Program-made: the position numbers and the translations under genes
Notes under the pieces: model-generated
Database searches by the model: none
Told to the model about the DNA's origin: nothing
Seen by the model: only the letters and a program-made list of their open reading frames with translations
From: Acidobacteriota bacterium
GTDB lineage: Bacteria; Acidobacteriota; Vicinamibacteria; Marinacidobacterales; Marinacidobacteraceae
Direction of reading: 5' to 3'
Assembly (NCBI GenBank): GCA_022826195.1
Contig: JAJDVI010000084.1
Span: 1-44,440 of the forward strand
DNA: 44,440 nucleotides
In this document: in pieces, positions 1 through 6,798 of the stretch
Layout: each line of letters starts with the position of its first letter
How positions within the stretch are numbered: position 1 is the stretch's first letter

Positions 1-351
1 GCGGGAACGAGGGAGTCTGCGGCGTTCCGGTGAGGAACAGTATAGCACCGTAAGCCATTGAATAAAGGTAGCCATAGCGGAACGTCAGGGCACTCTGCGG
101 AACCCTGTGGAACCGGCAGAATGCGGCCCGCAGGGCCGCAGGCGGTGCAGCGCTGTTCCCCGCGATGGCGCACACCGCTGAGCACGCAGAACCACCGACG
201 GCGACATGTCGCTGGCCAGCCGATTCCGCCAGAGCGACATCTTCCCCCGGCAGACCCGGTTTCAGCGACGTGTTCCGGGCGTCAAGAGACACGGACCTTT
301 TGCGCAGTTGGGAGACACGAACGTTACGCAGTTGGGAGACACCTACTTTTA
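1..351. other. Non-coding / decayed left edge
   Basis: I see no credible gene here. The short open frames have no recognisable protein pattern. The stretch holds an 8-bp inverted repeat (ATGTCGCT at 206-213, AGCGACAT at 233-240) and a short tandem repeat at 303-342, and it leads directly into a mazE remnant. The N-terminal half of that antitoxin is missing from this interval, so the sequence was probably rearranged. Confidence 0.5.
303..350. repeat. 24-bp tandem repeat, two copies
   Basis: The 16-mer CGCAGTTGGGAGACAC occurs at 303-318 and again at 327-342, a period of 24 bases, followed by a degenerate third start (CGACGC). It sits exactly where the 5' part of the antitoxin gene should be, so it may mark a rearrangement junction. 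I do not recognise it as the end of a known insertion sequence. Confidence 0.6.
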
Positions 352-459
352 CGACGCTACACGCTGGAGGAACTGCTGGCCCAATGCGACGAAAACGCTA
401 CGGACGACGAGGATGGTGCCTGGCTAGAAGGCCGACCAGTCGGTAAGGAACTGCTGTGA
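352..459 (+). pseudogene. MazE-type antitoxin, C-terminal remnant
   Basis: The frame encodes RRYTLEELLAQC, then an acidic stretch, then WLEGRPVGKELL and a stop. This is the typical toxin-binding tail of MazE/ChpAI antitoxins (R-Y-[ST]-L-[DE]-[ED]-L-L ... P-[VP]-G-[KR]-E). The stop codon overlaps the ATG of the following toxin remnant (TGATG), the usual mazEF coupling. No AbrB-like DNA-binding half is visible upstream in any frame; that part is replaced by unrelated sequence with a 24-bp tandem repeat. I therefore read it as a truncated, non-functional antitoxin gene. The family call rests on about 35 residues. Confidence 0.6.
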
Positions 460-778
460 TGCAGCGTGGCAACGTTTGGCTGGTCAGTCTTGATCTAGCG
501 GCGGGCAAGGACGGGCGGGAACCCGGCCCGTGGCGATCGTCTTCCCGCGGCCCTTCAACGAGTAGGCGGAGGCCCGTTGTCCTGCCGATCACCACCGGCA
601 GGAGCCTCGTGCGCCGAAGGGGCTTCGCGGTCTCACTCGCTGGCGCCGACACCCACACCGTGGGGGTGATTCGATGCGACCAGCTCCGCGCTCTCGATCT
701 TGGCGGCCCGGCACGGGAGACGCCTCGAAACCCGATCATGAACGGGTGCTCGCGCGCCTCGCCGCGATCCTGGCTTAG
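459..778 (+). pseudogene. MazF/PemK-type toxin, multiply frameshifted
   Basis: MazF endoribonuclease signatures appear in order but in different frames. MQRGNVWLVSLDLAAGK is in the frame of 459. RAGTRPVAIVFPRPFNE follows one frame over (from about 512). Then come RPVVLPITTG and RGFAVSLAGADTHTVGVIRCDQ, ending RALDL, back in the first frame (about 570-705). Next is ARHGRRLET in another frame, and finally HERVLARLAAILA and a TAG at 776-778 in the third. Together they rebuild a full-length toxin of about 110 residues, so this is a complete gene broken by at least three small indels. Its antitoxin partner upstream is also truncated. The pair is decayed and presumably inactive. Confidence 0.75.
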
Positions 779-882
779 CGGGGTTCGTGGCCTCGCGGAC
801 ACGTAGGTTCGGGACTCAATAGGAGTGCGCTGGCCACACGGCGCGACCAAGGCGTGCGTTTCGTCCGCCGTTGGCGGACGAT

Positions 883-909
883 GCCGGTCAGAGACCGGCG
901 CTCCGAGCC
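883..909. repeat. REP-like stem-loop element
   Basis: GCCGGTC-AGA-GACCGGC (883-899) forms a perfect 7-bp stem with a 3-base loop, followed by the conserved tail GCTCCGAGCC. The same core recurs near 2135, 2219, 2303, 25617 and 29437, with more degenerate versions elsewhere. It lies just beyond the 3' end of the frameshifted repeat-protein gene on the minus strand, where it could act as a terminator. Confidence 0.7.
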
Positions 910-910
910 G

Positions 911-1425
911 TCAGGAGTCCTCGGAGGCCCGGAGGCGGTGGAGGAAGTCGGCGACGCTGTTGGCGGAGAGAACGGCGGCGGCCACGGCGGCCGGGGAGGC
1001 CCGGGCGAGCGTCGTCCGGTCGGCGGCGGGCATGTCTTCCGGGAACGCTGCCGATACGTCGATTCCGCGGCTCCCAGGACCACCCGCGCCATCGCCTTGT
1101 TCGCCTCGGCACGCACCTCGTAGTACCCCTCGAGATATGCCCGAGCGAACGATTCGGCGTGTGACCGAGCGAACGCCTCAGTGAACGCCGGAACGAACAC
1201 TTCGGCATATGCGCGAGGGCACAACCTGCCGTACTTCCGAACAAACGGCTCGCTGTAGGCCCGAACGAACGCCCTGGCATATCCGCGAACGAACGCCTTG
1301 CCGTAGGCCTGAGCGATCCTGGCGCGCACCCCCCGCAGCCGCCCATCCCACGGTCCCATTCCTTCCCGTTGCTCGGGCACTGGTCCCACCCGAATGATCA
1401 GGATCTCCTCCTTCCCTGCCGTCAT
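911..1425 (-). pseudogene. Protein with eight tandem 8-residue repeats, frameshifted
   Basis: The frame from ATG 1425 reads MTAGKEEILIIRVGPVPEQ and then eight octapeptides, each starting with an aromatic residue or His. Examples are YGKAFVRG, YARAFVRA, YSEPFVRK, YAEVFVPA, FTEAFARS and HAESFARA, encoded at about 1305-1114. After RAEANKAMARVVLG the frame degenerates into Pro/Arg-rich sequence. A one-frame shift near 1065 restores a natural-looking end (SRGIDVSAAFPEDMPAAD, then LSANSVADFLHRLRASEDS and a stop at 911-913). I therefore read it as one gene of about 170 codons with a single frameshift. An upstream in-frame start at 1485 is possible but would overlap the divergent gene. I do not recognise the family. 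The octad periodicity and Arg content suggest an amphipathic, perhaps coiled or nucleic-acid-binding region; that is speculation. Confidence 0.45.
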
Positions 1426-1484
1426 CCCGTTCGCCGTCCACCGAGTGTAGCCGCGAGCCGGAGCGGCGATAATTCCCCGCTCCA

Positions 1485-2069
1485 ATGAGTTACCTCGACG
1501 TTCGGTCCGACCTCTTCAGGCGGGTGTTTGGCGACGCCCTCACCTACCCTGCGTACCTCGCCACCGGGAACGGCCGGGAGCGGGCCGCGTGGGCGCGGGC
1601 CGACGCGGCACTGCCGGCGCTCCCGGCCGACGCCCGGACACGGCTCGACCCGGCCGGCCGGATCGTGAACGTGCTCTGCCTCAGCGGGATCTGGTGCGGG
1701 GACTGCGTCCGGTCGGTCCCGATCGTGGCGCGGCTAGCCGAGGTCGCGGGACCATCGGTGGACCTGCGTCTCGTGGACCGGGACGCGATCCCGGAACTTC
1801 GGGACGAGCTGCGCGTTCTGGGAGCCATGCGGGTCCCGATGGTGGTCTTCCTGACCGAGGACTTCCACGAGATCGGGCGCTACGGGGACCGGCCGCTGAC
1901 CGTTTATCGCGACAAGGCCGTGACCGAGCTGGGAGCCGCCTGTCCGCTTCCCGGGTCGGCGGACGGCGGGGCGCTGGCCGCCGAGACGGATGAGTGGCTG
2001 GACGTGTTCGAGCGGATGATCCTGATGGCGCGGCTGGCGCCGCCGCTGCGGGTCCGGCACGGGGACTGA
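1485..2069 (+). CDS. Thioredoxin-like protein with WCGDC motif
   Basis: A 194-aa cytoplasmic protein with no signal peptide. The thioredoxin-like core is visible as a beta-strand VNVLCLSGIWCGDC (W70-C71-G72-D73-C74), a further strand VDLRLVDRD, and the cis-proline loop MRVPMVVF (P118). Replacement of the usual Pro by Asp between the cysteines is typical of a thioredoxin-family branch whose members are mostly uncharacterised. About 65 N-terminal and 60 C-terminal residues flank the core. A thiol-disulfide or peroxide-related role is likely, but the substrate is unknown. It starts with ATG, about 60 bases from the divergent repeat-protein gene at 911-1425. A block of REP-like repeats separates it from the ABC genes, so it is probably not in their operon. 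Confidence 0.8.
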   Translation: MSYLDVRSDLFRRVFGDALTYPAYLATGNGRERAAWARADAALPALPADARTRLDPAGRIVNVLCLSGIWCGDCVRSVPIVARLAEVAGPSVDLRLVDRDAIPELRDELRVLGAMRVPMVVFLTEDFHEIGRYGDRPLTVYRDKAVTELGAACPLPGSADGGALAAETDEWLDVFERMILMARLAPPLRVRHGD

Positions 2070-2132
2070 CGGGGTAGCGTTCCCGTCGTGCGGCAGTTGG
2101 AAGGAGTGAGGTTCGCTGCGCGGAGCGCAGCG

Positions 2133-2340
2133 GTGCCGGTCGGAGACCGGCGTTCCAAGCCGGGGCGTCCTCCTTCACTCGCTGCGTTACGACGTGCGCG
2201 GTGCGGAGCCCCGCGCGTGCCGGTCGGAGACCGGCGTTCCAAGCCGGGGCGTCCTTCTTCACTCGCTGCGTTACGACGTGCGCGGTGCGGAGCACCGCGC
2301 GTGCCGGTCGGAGACCGGCGTTCCAGGCCGGGGGCGCCAT
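2133..2340. repeat. 84-bp tandem repeat containing REP-like stem-loops
   Basis: Two full units start at 2133 and 2217 and a partial one at 2301, an exact 84-base period. Each begins GTGCCGGTCGGAGACCGGCG, a 7-bp stem with GGA loop, followed by TTCCAAGCCGG. The unit also carries a second hairpin, GCGCGGTGC-GGA-GCACCGCGC, at 2280-2300; the copy at about 2196-2216 has one mismatch. Eighty-four is a multiple of three, so an open frame crosses it with a 28-residue repeat, but I see no sign that this is translated. It fills the gap between the thioredoxin-like gene and the ABC exporter. Confidence 0.9.
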
Positions 2341-2359
2341 TTGACGGCGTGATCACCTG

Positions 2360-4159
2360 ATGCTGGACATGTGGCGGCGGGTGCTGCCGTACCTCGCACC
2401 GTACAAGAGGCGGCTCGCCGTCGGGTTCGCCGCGCTGGTGCTCTGCCGGGTGTTCTACCTGGTCGTGCCGCAGGTGCTGGAGCGGGCGGTGGATGCGCTC
2501 CAGGCCGGGGCCACCGGCGAGATGTGGACCTACGGCGGGTTCATTGTGGCCGCCGCCGGGGGGTCAGCCGTTTTCAGGTATTTCATGCGGTGGTACCTGA
2601 TCGGGGTCTCGCGGTTCGCCGAGTACGACCTGCGGCGGGACTTCTATCTCCACCTGCAGCGGCTGCCGGCGGCCTTCTACGCCCGCTTCCGGGTCGGGGA
2701 CATCCTGTCTCGCGGCGCCCAGGACATGAACGCCGTGCGGATGGTGCTCGGGCCCGGGCTGATGTATCCGGTGGAGACGGTGTTCACCACCGTGGGCTGT
2801 TTCGCCTTCATGCTGGCGATCAGCCCGCGCCTGACGCTGGTGGCGCTCGCGGTGATGCCGGTGGTGTCCATCCTGATGAAGATCCTCGGCGAGAAGATCT
2901 TCCGGCGCTCCGAGGTGGTGCAGGCCAAGATGGCCGACATCTCCGCGGTGGTCCAGGAGAACGCCGCAGCCGCACGGCTCGTCCGCGCCTTCGTCCAGGA
3001 AGACGCCCAGCGCAAGGTCTTCGGCAAGGAGAACGAGGCCTACGCGGCGCGGAGCATGGAACTCGTCGCGGTCAGCGCGGCGCTCTTCCCGCTGCTGCTG
3101 GCCCTGATCGGGATGGGGCTCGCCGGGTCGCTGGTCCTGGGAGGGCGCATGGTCATCGGCGGGGCGATCTCCCTCGGCGAGCTGGTGGCCTTCCTCTTCT
3201 ACTACGGCTACCTCACCTGGCCGATGATCGCCATCGGCTGGGTCGTGAACATCCACCAGCGCGGCGCCGCCTCCATGAAGCGGCTGGCGGTGATCTTCGA
3301 CGCCGAGCCGCTTCCCGCGCCGCCGGCCGTCCCCGAAGCAACCTACGCGGACCGTCCCGCCGCCGGCATCGAGTTCCGGGACGTCCGCTTCGCCTACCCC
3401 TCCGCCGCCCGGAACGGCGCCGCCAGCTCGAACGGGGCGGAACCGCGGCCGGTGCTTTCGGATTTCAACCTGCGCATCGAGCCCGGCCAGACCGTGGCGC
3501 TCGTCGGCAGGACGGGCAGCGGGAAGAGCACGGTGGCGCGGCTCATCCCGCGCATCTACGACGCCCAGCGAGGCTCGATCCGGATCGACGGGCGCGACGT
3601 CCGCGAGATCCCGCTGGGCGAACTGCGGCGCGACATCGGGTTCGTTCCCCAGGACAGCTTCCTCTTCTCCATGACCCTGCGCGACAACCTCGCCTTCGGC
3701 GACGACGACGCGCCTCCCGACGAGGTCCACCGGGTGGCGGAGGAGGCGGGGCTCGCCGGCGACATCGAGGAGTTCGCGGACGGCTACGAAACCATGGTGG
3801 GGGAACGGGGAATCACCCTCTCCGGCGGCCAGCGCCAGCGCGCCGCGATCGCCCGCGCCCTGCTCCTCGACAGCCGCATCCTGGTGTTCGACGACGTCCT
3901 CAGCGCGGTGGACTCGGAGACGGAGTCGCGGATCCTGGGCGCGGTGCGCCGGGCGTCGCGCGACCGCACCACCGTCATCGTGGCCCACCGGCTGAGCACG
4001 GTGAAGGACGCGGACGTCATCTACCTGCTCGATGCCGACGAGACGGGCGCCACCCGGGTCGTCGAGAGCGGCACGCACGACGACCTGGTCGCCGCCGGCG
4101 GGCTCTACGCCGGCATGTACCGGCGGCAGATGCTGGAAGAGGAGCTTTCGCGGCTGTGA
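2360..4159 (+). CDS. ABC exporter half-transporter, subunit 1 (degenerate Walker B)
   Basis: A 599-aa type IV ABC exporter half: an N-terminal transmembrane domain of about six helices (residues 15-300) and a C-terminal nucleotide-binding domain. Motifs are Walker A GRTGSGKST (about 382), Q-loop FVPQDSF, signature LSGGQ (about 487), Walker B VFDD (D511-D512) and switch His in IVAHRLST. The catalytic Glu after Walker B is replaced by Asp512, as in one subunit of heterodimeric exporters such as BmrCD and TM287/288. The stop overlaps the GTG of the second subunit (GTGA), so the two are translationally coupled. ATG 2360 is used; ATG 2369 is an alternative. The substrate cannot be told from sequence; drug, lipid or peptide export are all possible. 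Confidence 0.93.
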   Translation: MLDMWRRVLPYLAPYKRRLAVGFAALVLCRVFYLVVPQVLERAVDALQAGATGEMWTYGGFIVAAAGGSAVFRYFMRWYLIGVSRFAEYDLRRDFYLHLQRLPAAFYARFRVGDILSRGAQDMNAVRMVLGPGLMYPVETVFTTVGCFAFMLAISPRLTLVALAVMPVVSILMKILGEKIFRRSEVVQAKMADISAVVQENAAAARLVRAFVQEDAQRKVFGKENEAYAARSMELVAVSAALFPLLLALIGMGLAGSLVLGGRMVIGGAISLGELVAFLFYYGYLTWPMIAIGWVVNIHQRGAASMKRLAVIFDAEPLPAPPAVPEATYADRPAAGIEFRDVRFAYPSAARNGAASSNGAEPRPVLSDFNLRIEPGQTVALVGRTGSGKSTVARLIPRIYDAQRGSIRIDGRDVREIPLGELRRDIGFVPQDSFLFSMTLRDNLAFGDDDAPPDEVHRVAEEAGLAGDIEEFADGYETMVGERGITLSGGQRQRAAIARALLLDSRILVFDDVLSAVDSETESRILGAVRRASRDRTTVIVAHRLSTVKDADVIYLLDADETGATRVVESGTHDDLVAAGGLYAGMYRRQMLEEELSRL

Positions 4160-5934
4160 GCGACCGACCCTCGAACGGCAAGGACGCGGGCCGGGGGCTG
4201 CTCCGGCGGATGCTGCCCTACCTGCTCCCCTATTGGCCGTTCGTCTCGCTCGCGGTGCTGCTGGTCCTGATCGGGACCGCGGCGCAACTGGCCGGGCCGT
4301 ACCTCACCCGCATCGCGCTCGACGACTACATCGCCGCCGGGGACATGGAGGGGCTCGTCGGACTCCTCGGCATCTACGCGGTGATCCTCGCGGTCGGTTT
4401 CGGCGGCGCCTACGGACAGGCGTGGATCGTGAACCTGTTCGGCCAGCGGGTGATGCGCGACATCCGCCGCGACGTCTTCGACCACATCCAGAAGCTCCAC
4501 ACCGGCTGGTTCGACCGCCACCCGATCGGCAAGGTGGTGACCCGCGCCACCAGCGACGTGGACGCGCTGAACGAACTGCTGAGTTCGGGCGTGGTCATGA
4601 TCATCACCGACGTGGTCCTGCTGGTCGGGATCATGGCGGTGCTGATCTGGATGAACCCCGCGCTCGCGCTCGTCACCTTCGGGGCGGTCCCGGCGCTCTT
4701 CATCGCCGGCTGGATCTTCCGGCGCAAGATCCGTCCCGCCTTCCGCCGGGTGCGGGCGGCGGTCGCCTCGGTGAACGCCTTCATCCAGGAGACGCTGACC
4801 GGCATGGAGGTGCTGCAGCTCTTCCGGCAGGAGCGGCGCCGGGCGTGGGAGTACCGGAAGCTCAACCGGGAACACACGGACGCCCATCTCGACACGGTGA
4901 TGTGCTTTTCGGTGTTCTACCCGGTGGTGGAGATGATCACCGCGATCACGGTGGCGCTGATCGTCGGCTACGGAGGCTCCCGGATCGGCGCCGGCGAACT
5001 CACCGTCGGCGCGCTGGTCGCGTTCCTGATGTATTCGGAGATGTTCTTCCGGCCGATCCGCGACCTCACCGAGAAGTTCAACATCCTGCAGGGGGCGATG
5101 GCCGCCTCGGAGCGCATCGTCGAGCTCCTCGACACCGAACCGGGAATCGGGGACGCGCCGGCCGCGCGCCTCCCCGGGCACCGGCACGGGGCGCTGCGTC
5201 TCGACGGCGTTTCGTTCGCCTACAACGAGGACGAATGGGTGCTGCGCGACATCGACCTCCAGATCGCGCCCGGGGAGACGGTGGCCCTCGTCGGGCACAC
5301 CGGATCGGGCAAGACGACCCTCGCCGCCCTGCTGCTCCGGCTCTACGACGTCCAGCGGGGCCGCGTGCTGGTGGACGGCCTCGACGTCCGCGACTGGCGA
5401 GTGCCGGAGCTGCGCCGCCAGTTCTCCATGGTCCAGCAGGACGTGCACCTGTTCTCGGGCACCGTGCTCGACAACATCCGGCTCGGGGACGAGACCATCA
5501 CCGAGGAGGACGCCCGCCGGGCGGCGGAGGCGGCCGAGGTGACCGCCTGGGCGCGGAACCTGCCCGACGGGCTCGACACCCAGCTCGGCGAACGCGGCGG
5601 CGGCCTCTCGCAGGGGCAGCGGCAACTCGTGGGCATCGCCCGCGCCATGGCGCGCACCTCGCGGGTCCTGGTGCTCGACGAGGCGACCTCCAGCGTGGAC
5701 ACCGAGACCGAGCGCGCCGTCCAGACCGCGCTCGGCCGGGTGATCGAGAACCGCACCAGCCTGGTGATCGCGCACCGGCTCTCCACCGTCCGGGGCGCCG
5801 ACCGCATCGTCGTGCTCCACCGGGGAAGGATCCGCGAGACCGGCACCCACGAGGAACTCCTCGCTGCGGGAGGCATCTACCGCCGCCTCTACGAACTGCA
5901 GTTCGCCGAAGAGGCCGTGCTCGCCGCCGGATAA
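4156..5934 (+). CDS. ABC exporter half-transporter, subunit 2
   Basis: A 592-aa partner of the preceding gene, starting at GTG 4156 inside the upstream stop codon (GTGA overlap). Six membrane segments occupy roughly residues 15-300, followed by the nucleotide-binding domain. Walker A is GHTGSGKTT, Walker B is VLDE with the catalytic Glu (E509), and the His switch is in VIAHRLST. The signature motif is LSQGQ (484-488) instead of LSGGQ. This fits a heterodimer with one consensus ATP site (this Walker B plus LSGGQ of subunit 1) and one degenerate site (Asp512 of subunit 1 plus LSQGQ here). An apparent open frame extends upstream through subunit 1 but is a shadow. The next gene follows after 8 bases and may be cotranscribed. 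Confidence 0.93.
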   Translation: MSDRPSNGKDAGRGLLRRMLPYLLPYWPFVSLAVLLVLIGTAAQLAGPYLTRIALDDYIAAGDMEGLVGLLGIYAVILAVGFGGAYGQAWIVNLFGQRVMRDIRRDVFDHIQKLHTGWFDRHPIGKVVTRATSDVDALNELLSSGVVMIITDVVLLVGIMAVLIWMNPALALVTFGAVPALFIAGWIFRRKIRPAFRRVRAAVASVNAFIQETLTGMEVLQLFRQERRRAWEYRKLNREHTDAHLDTVMCFSVFYPVVEMITAITVALIVGYGGSRIGAGELTVGALVAFLMYSEMFFRPIRDLTEKFNILQGAMAASERIVELLDTEPGIGDAPAARLPGHRHGALRLDGVSFAYNEDEWVLRDIDLQIAPGETVALVGHTGSGKTTLAALLLRLYDVQRGRVLVDGLDVRDWRVPELRRQFSMVQQDVHLFSGTVLDNIRLGDETITEEDARRAAEAAEVTAWARNLPDGLDTQLGERGGGLSQGQRQLVGIARAMARTSRVLVLDEATSSVDTETERAVQTALGRVIENRTSLVIAHRLSTVRGADRIVVLHRGRIRETGTHEELLAAGGIYRRLYELQFAEEAVLAAG

Positions 5935-5942
5935 TCCGCCTC

Positions 5943-6371
5943 GTGTCCGAGCCGCTGACCCTCGACCAGGCCGCGGTCCTGGAGGTGCTGCCGCACCGCG
6001 AGCCGTTCCTCTTCCTGCACGGCGTCTCGGACCTCGTGCCGGGGCAGCGCGCCCGGGGTTTCGTGAGCGTTCCGCCGGACCACCCCTACACGTTCGGCCA
6101 ACCGCACGTCCCGGCGGGGCTCGTCATCGAGGCGATGGCCCAGCTCGGCGGCATCGCGGTGCTCTACGAGCGGCGCGACGAGAACATCGTGGCGCTCTTC
6201 CGCTCGGTGGCCGACTTCAGGATGGAACGGACGGTGGACTTCGGCCAGCGCATCGACCTCTTCGCCGAGGTCGGACGCATCCGGGGACCCTTCGCCGAGG
6301 TGACGACATCGGCGAGCGCCGGTGGAGCGCCGGTCGCATCCGCGACCCTCGCCTTCGCGCTGCCGCGATAA
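5943..6371 (+). CDS. FabZ/FabA-like hotdog-fold dehydratase
   Basis: A 142-aa protein starting at GTG 5943, 8 bases after the ABC gene. It matches the 3-hydroxyacyl-ACP dehydratase family (FabZ usually 140-150 aa). The N-terminal LPHREPFLFLHGV carries the catalytic His. VPAGLVIEAMAQLGG carries the catalytic Glu. RMERTVDFGQRIDLFAEVGRIRG follows, and the hotdog C-terminus is ASATLAFALPR. The usual H-F-P-G loop before the Glu motif is altered (YTFGQPHVPAG). The likely reaction is dehydration of 3-hydroxyacyl-ACP, but some relatives have lost strict FabZ activity. The 3' end of this gene is repeated three more times downstream (9228-9503, 10289-10349, 12125-12178), bracketing accessory genes. Confidence 0.8.
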   Translation: MSEPLTLDQAAVLEVLPHREPFLFLHGVSDLVPGQRARGFVSVPPDHPYTFGQPHVPAGLVIEAMAQLGGIAVLYERRDENIVALFRSVADFRMERTVDFGQRIDLFAEVGRIRGPFAEVTTSASAGGAPVASATLAFALPR

Positions 6372-6798
6372 CGAGCGGCGGGCGGCGCGCTCCCGGGTGC
6401 GCGCCGGCGCCCGAACCGGGAGGCCGAAGGAAGGGAGGGCAGGCGGACCGGCCGCAGGTGGACCCGGCGCTGCGACAGAGAGTTCCTCTCTATTGGCTCA
6501 CTGTTCGCCGAATCCGGCCGCTGCCGGCCTGACACGGGACAAGGGGCATGGAACCACTCCTCTCCAATCCCGGATAATCGCTCAGTGATCACACTTGGCC
6601 GCCGACAATGGATCACGCGCGACTCCTGTTGACAGAAGACAAACCGTGAGGCAGACCTGATCGACCGTCCGCTGCGGCGGTTGTTTCCAGTTGACTGGCG
6701 CCGCGAAACGCAGGTCGCCTTTCTCTTGCTGTCCACGGATCGTGAGAGTGATTCAAGCGTTCCGGCGATCCGCGCGATCCCTTGATGGGGGAGAACAC
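6372..6798. other. 427-bp gap before secreted protein gene
   Basis: No credible gene is seen. It begins exactly at the fabZ-like stop codon. It contains an 18-mer (6523-6540, GCCGGCCTGACACGGGAC) that is repeated exactly at 16935-16952. There are weak promoter-like hexamers (TTGACA at 6629-6634, GATAAT at 6573-6578), but neither has a convincing partner. A clear ribosome binding site (GGGGGAG, about 6787-6793) precedes the ATG at 6799. Confidence 0.5.

Noticed and set aside
398..850. Minus-strand open frame opposite the mazEF remnants
   Set aside because: No recognisable pattern; the plus strand carries clear MazF segments.
2133..2340. CRISPR-like array
   Set aside because: The units are contiguous 84-bp tandem repeats with near-identical sequence throughout; there are no unique spacers and no cas genes.
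2088..2360. Open frame with a 28-residue repeat across the 84-bp array
   Set aside because: The repeat period is a multiple of three, so the frame stays open by default. The translated sequence is the familiar read-through of REP-like DNA and not a known protein.
2371..4155. In-frame extension upstream of ABC subunit 2
   Set aside because: It runs through the conserved subunit 1 gene in another frame and has no ABC or membrane pattern; the natural start is GTG 4156.
6549..6634. Sigma-70-like promoter before the secreted lipoprotein gene
   Set aside because: TTGACA and GATAAT hexamers are present but not paired at a suitable spacing or order.
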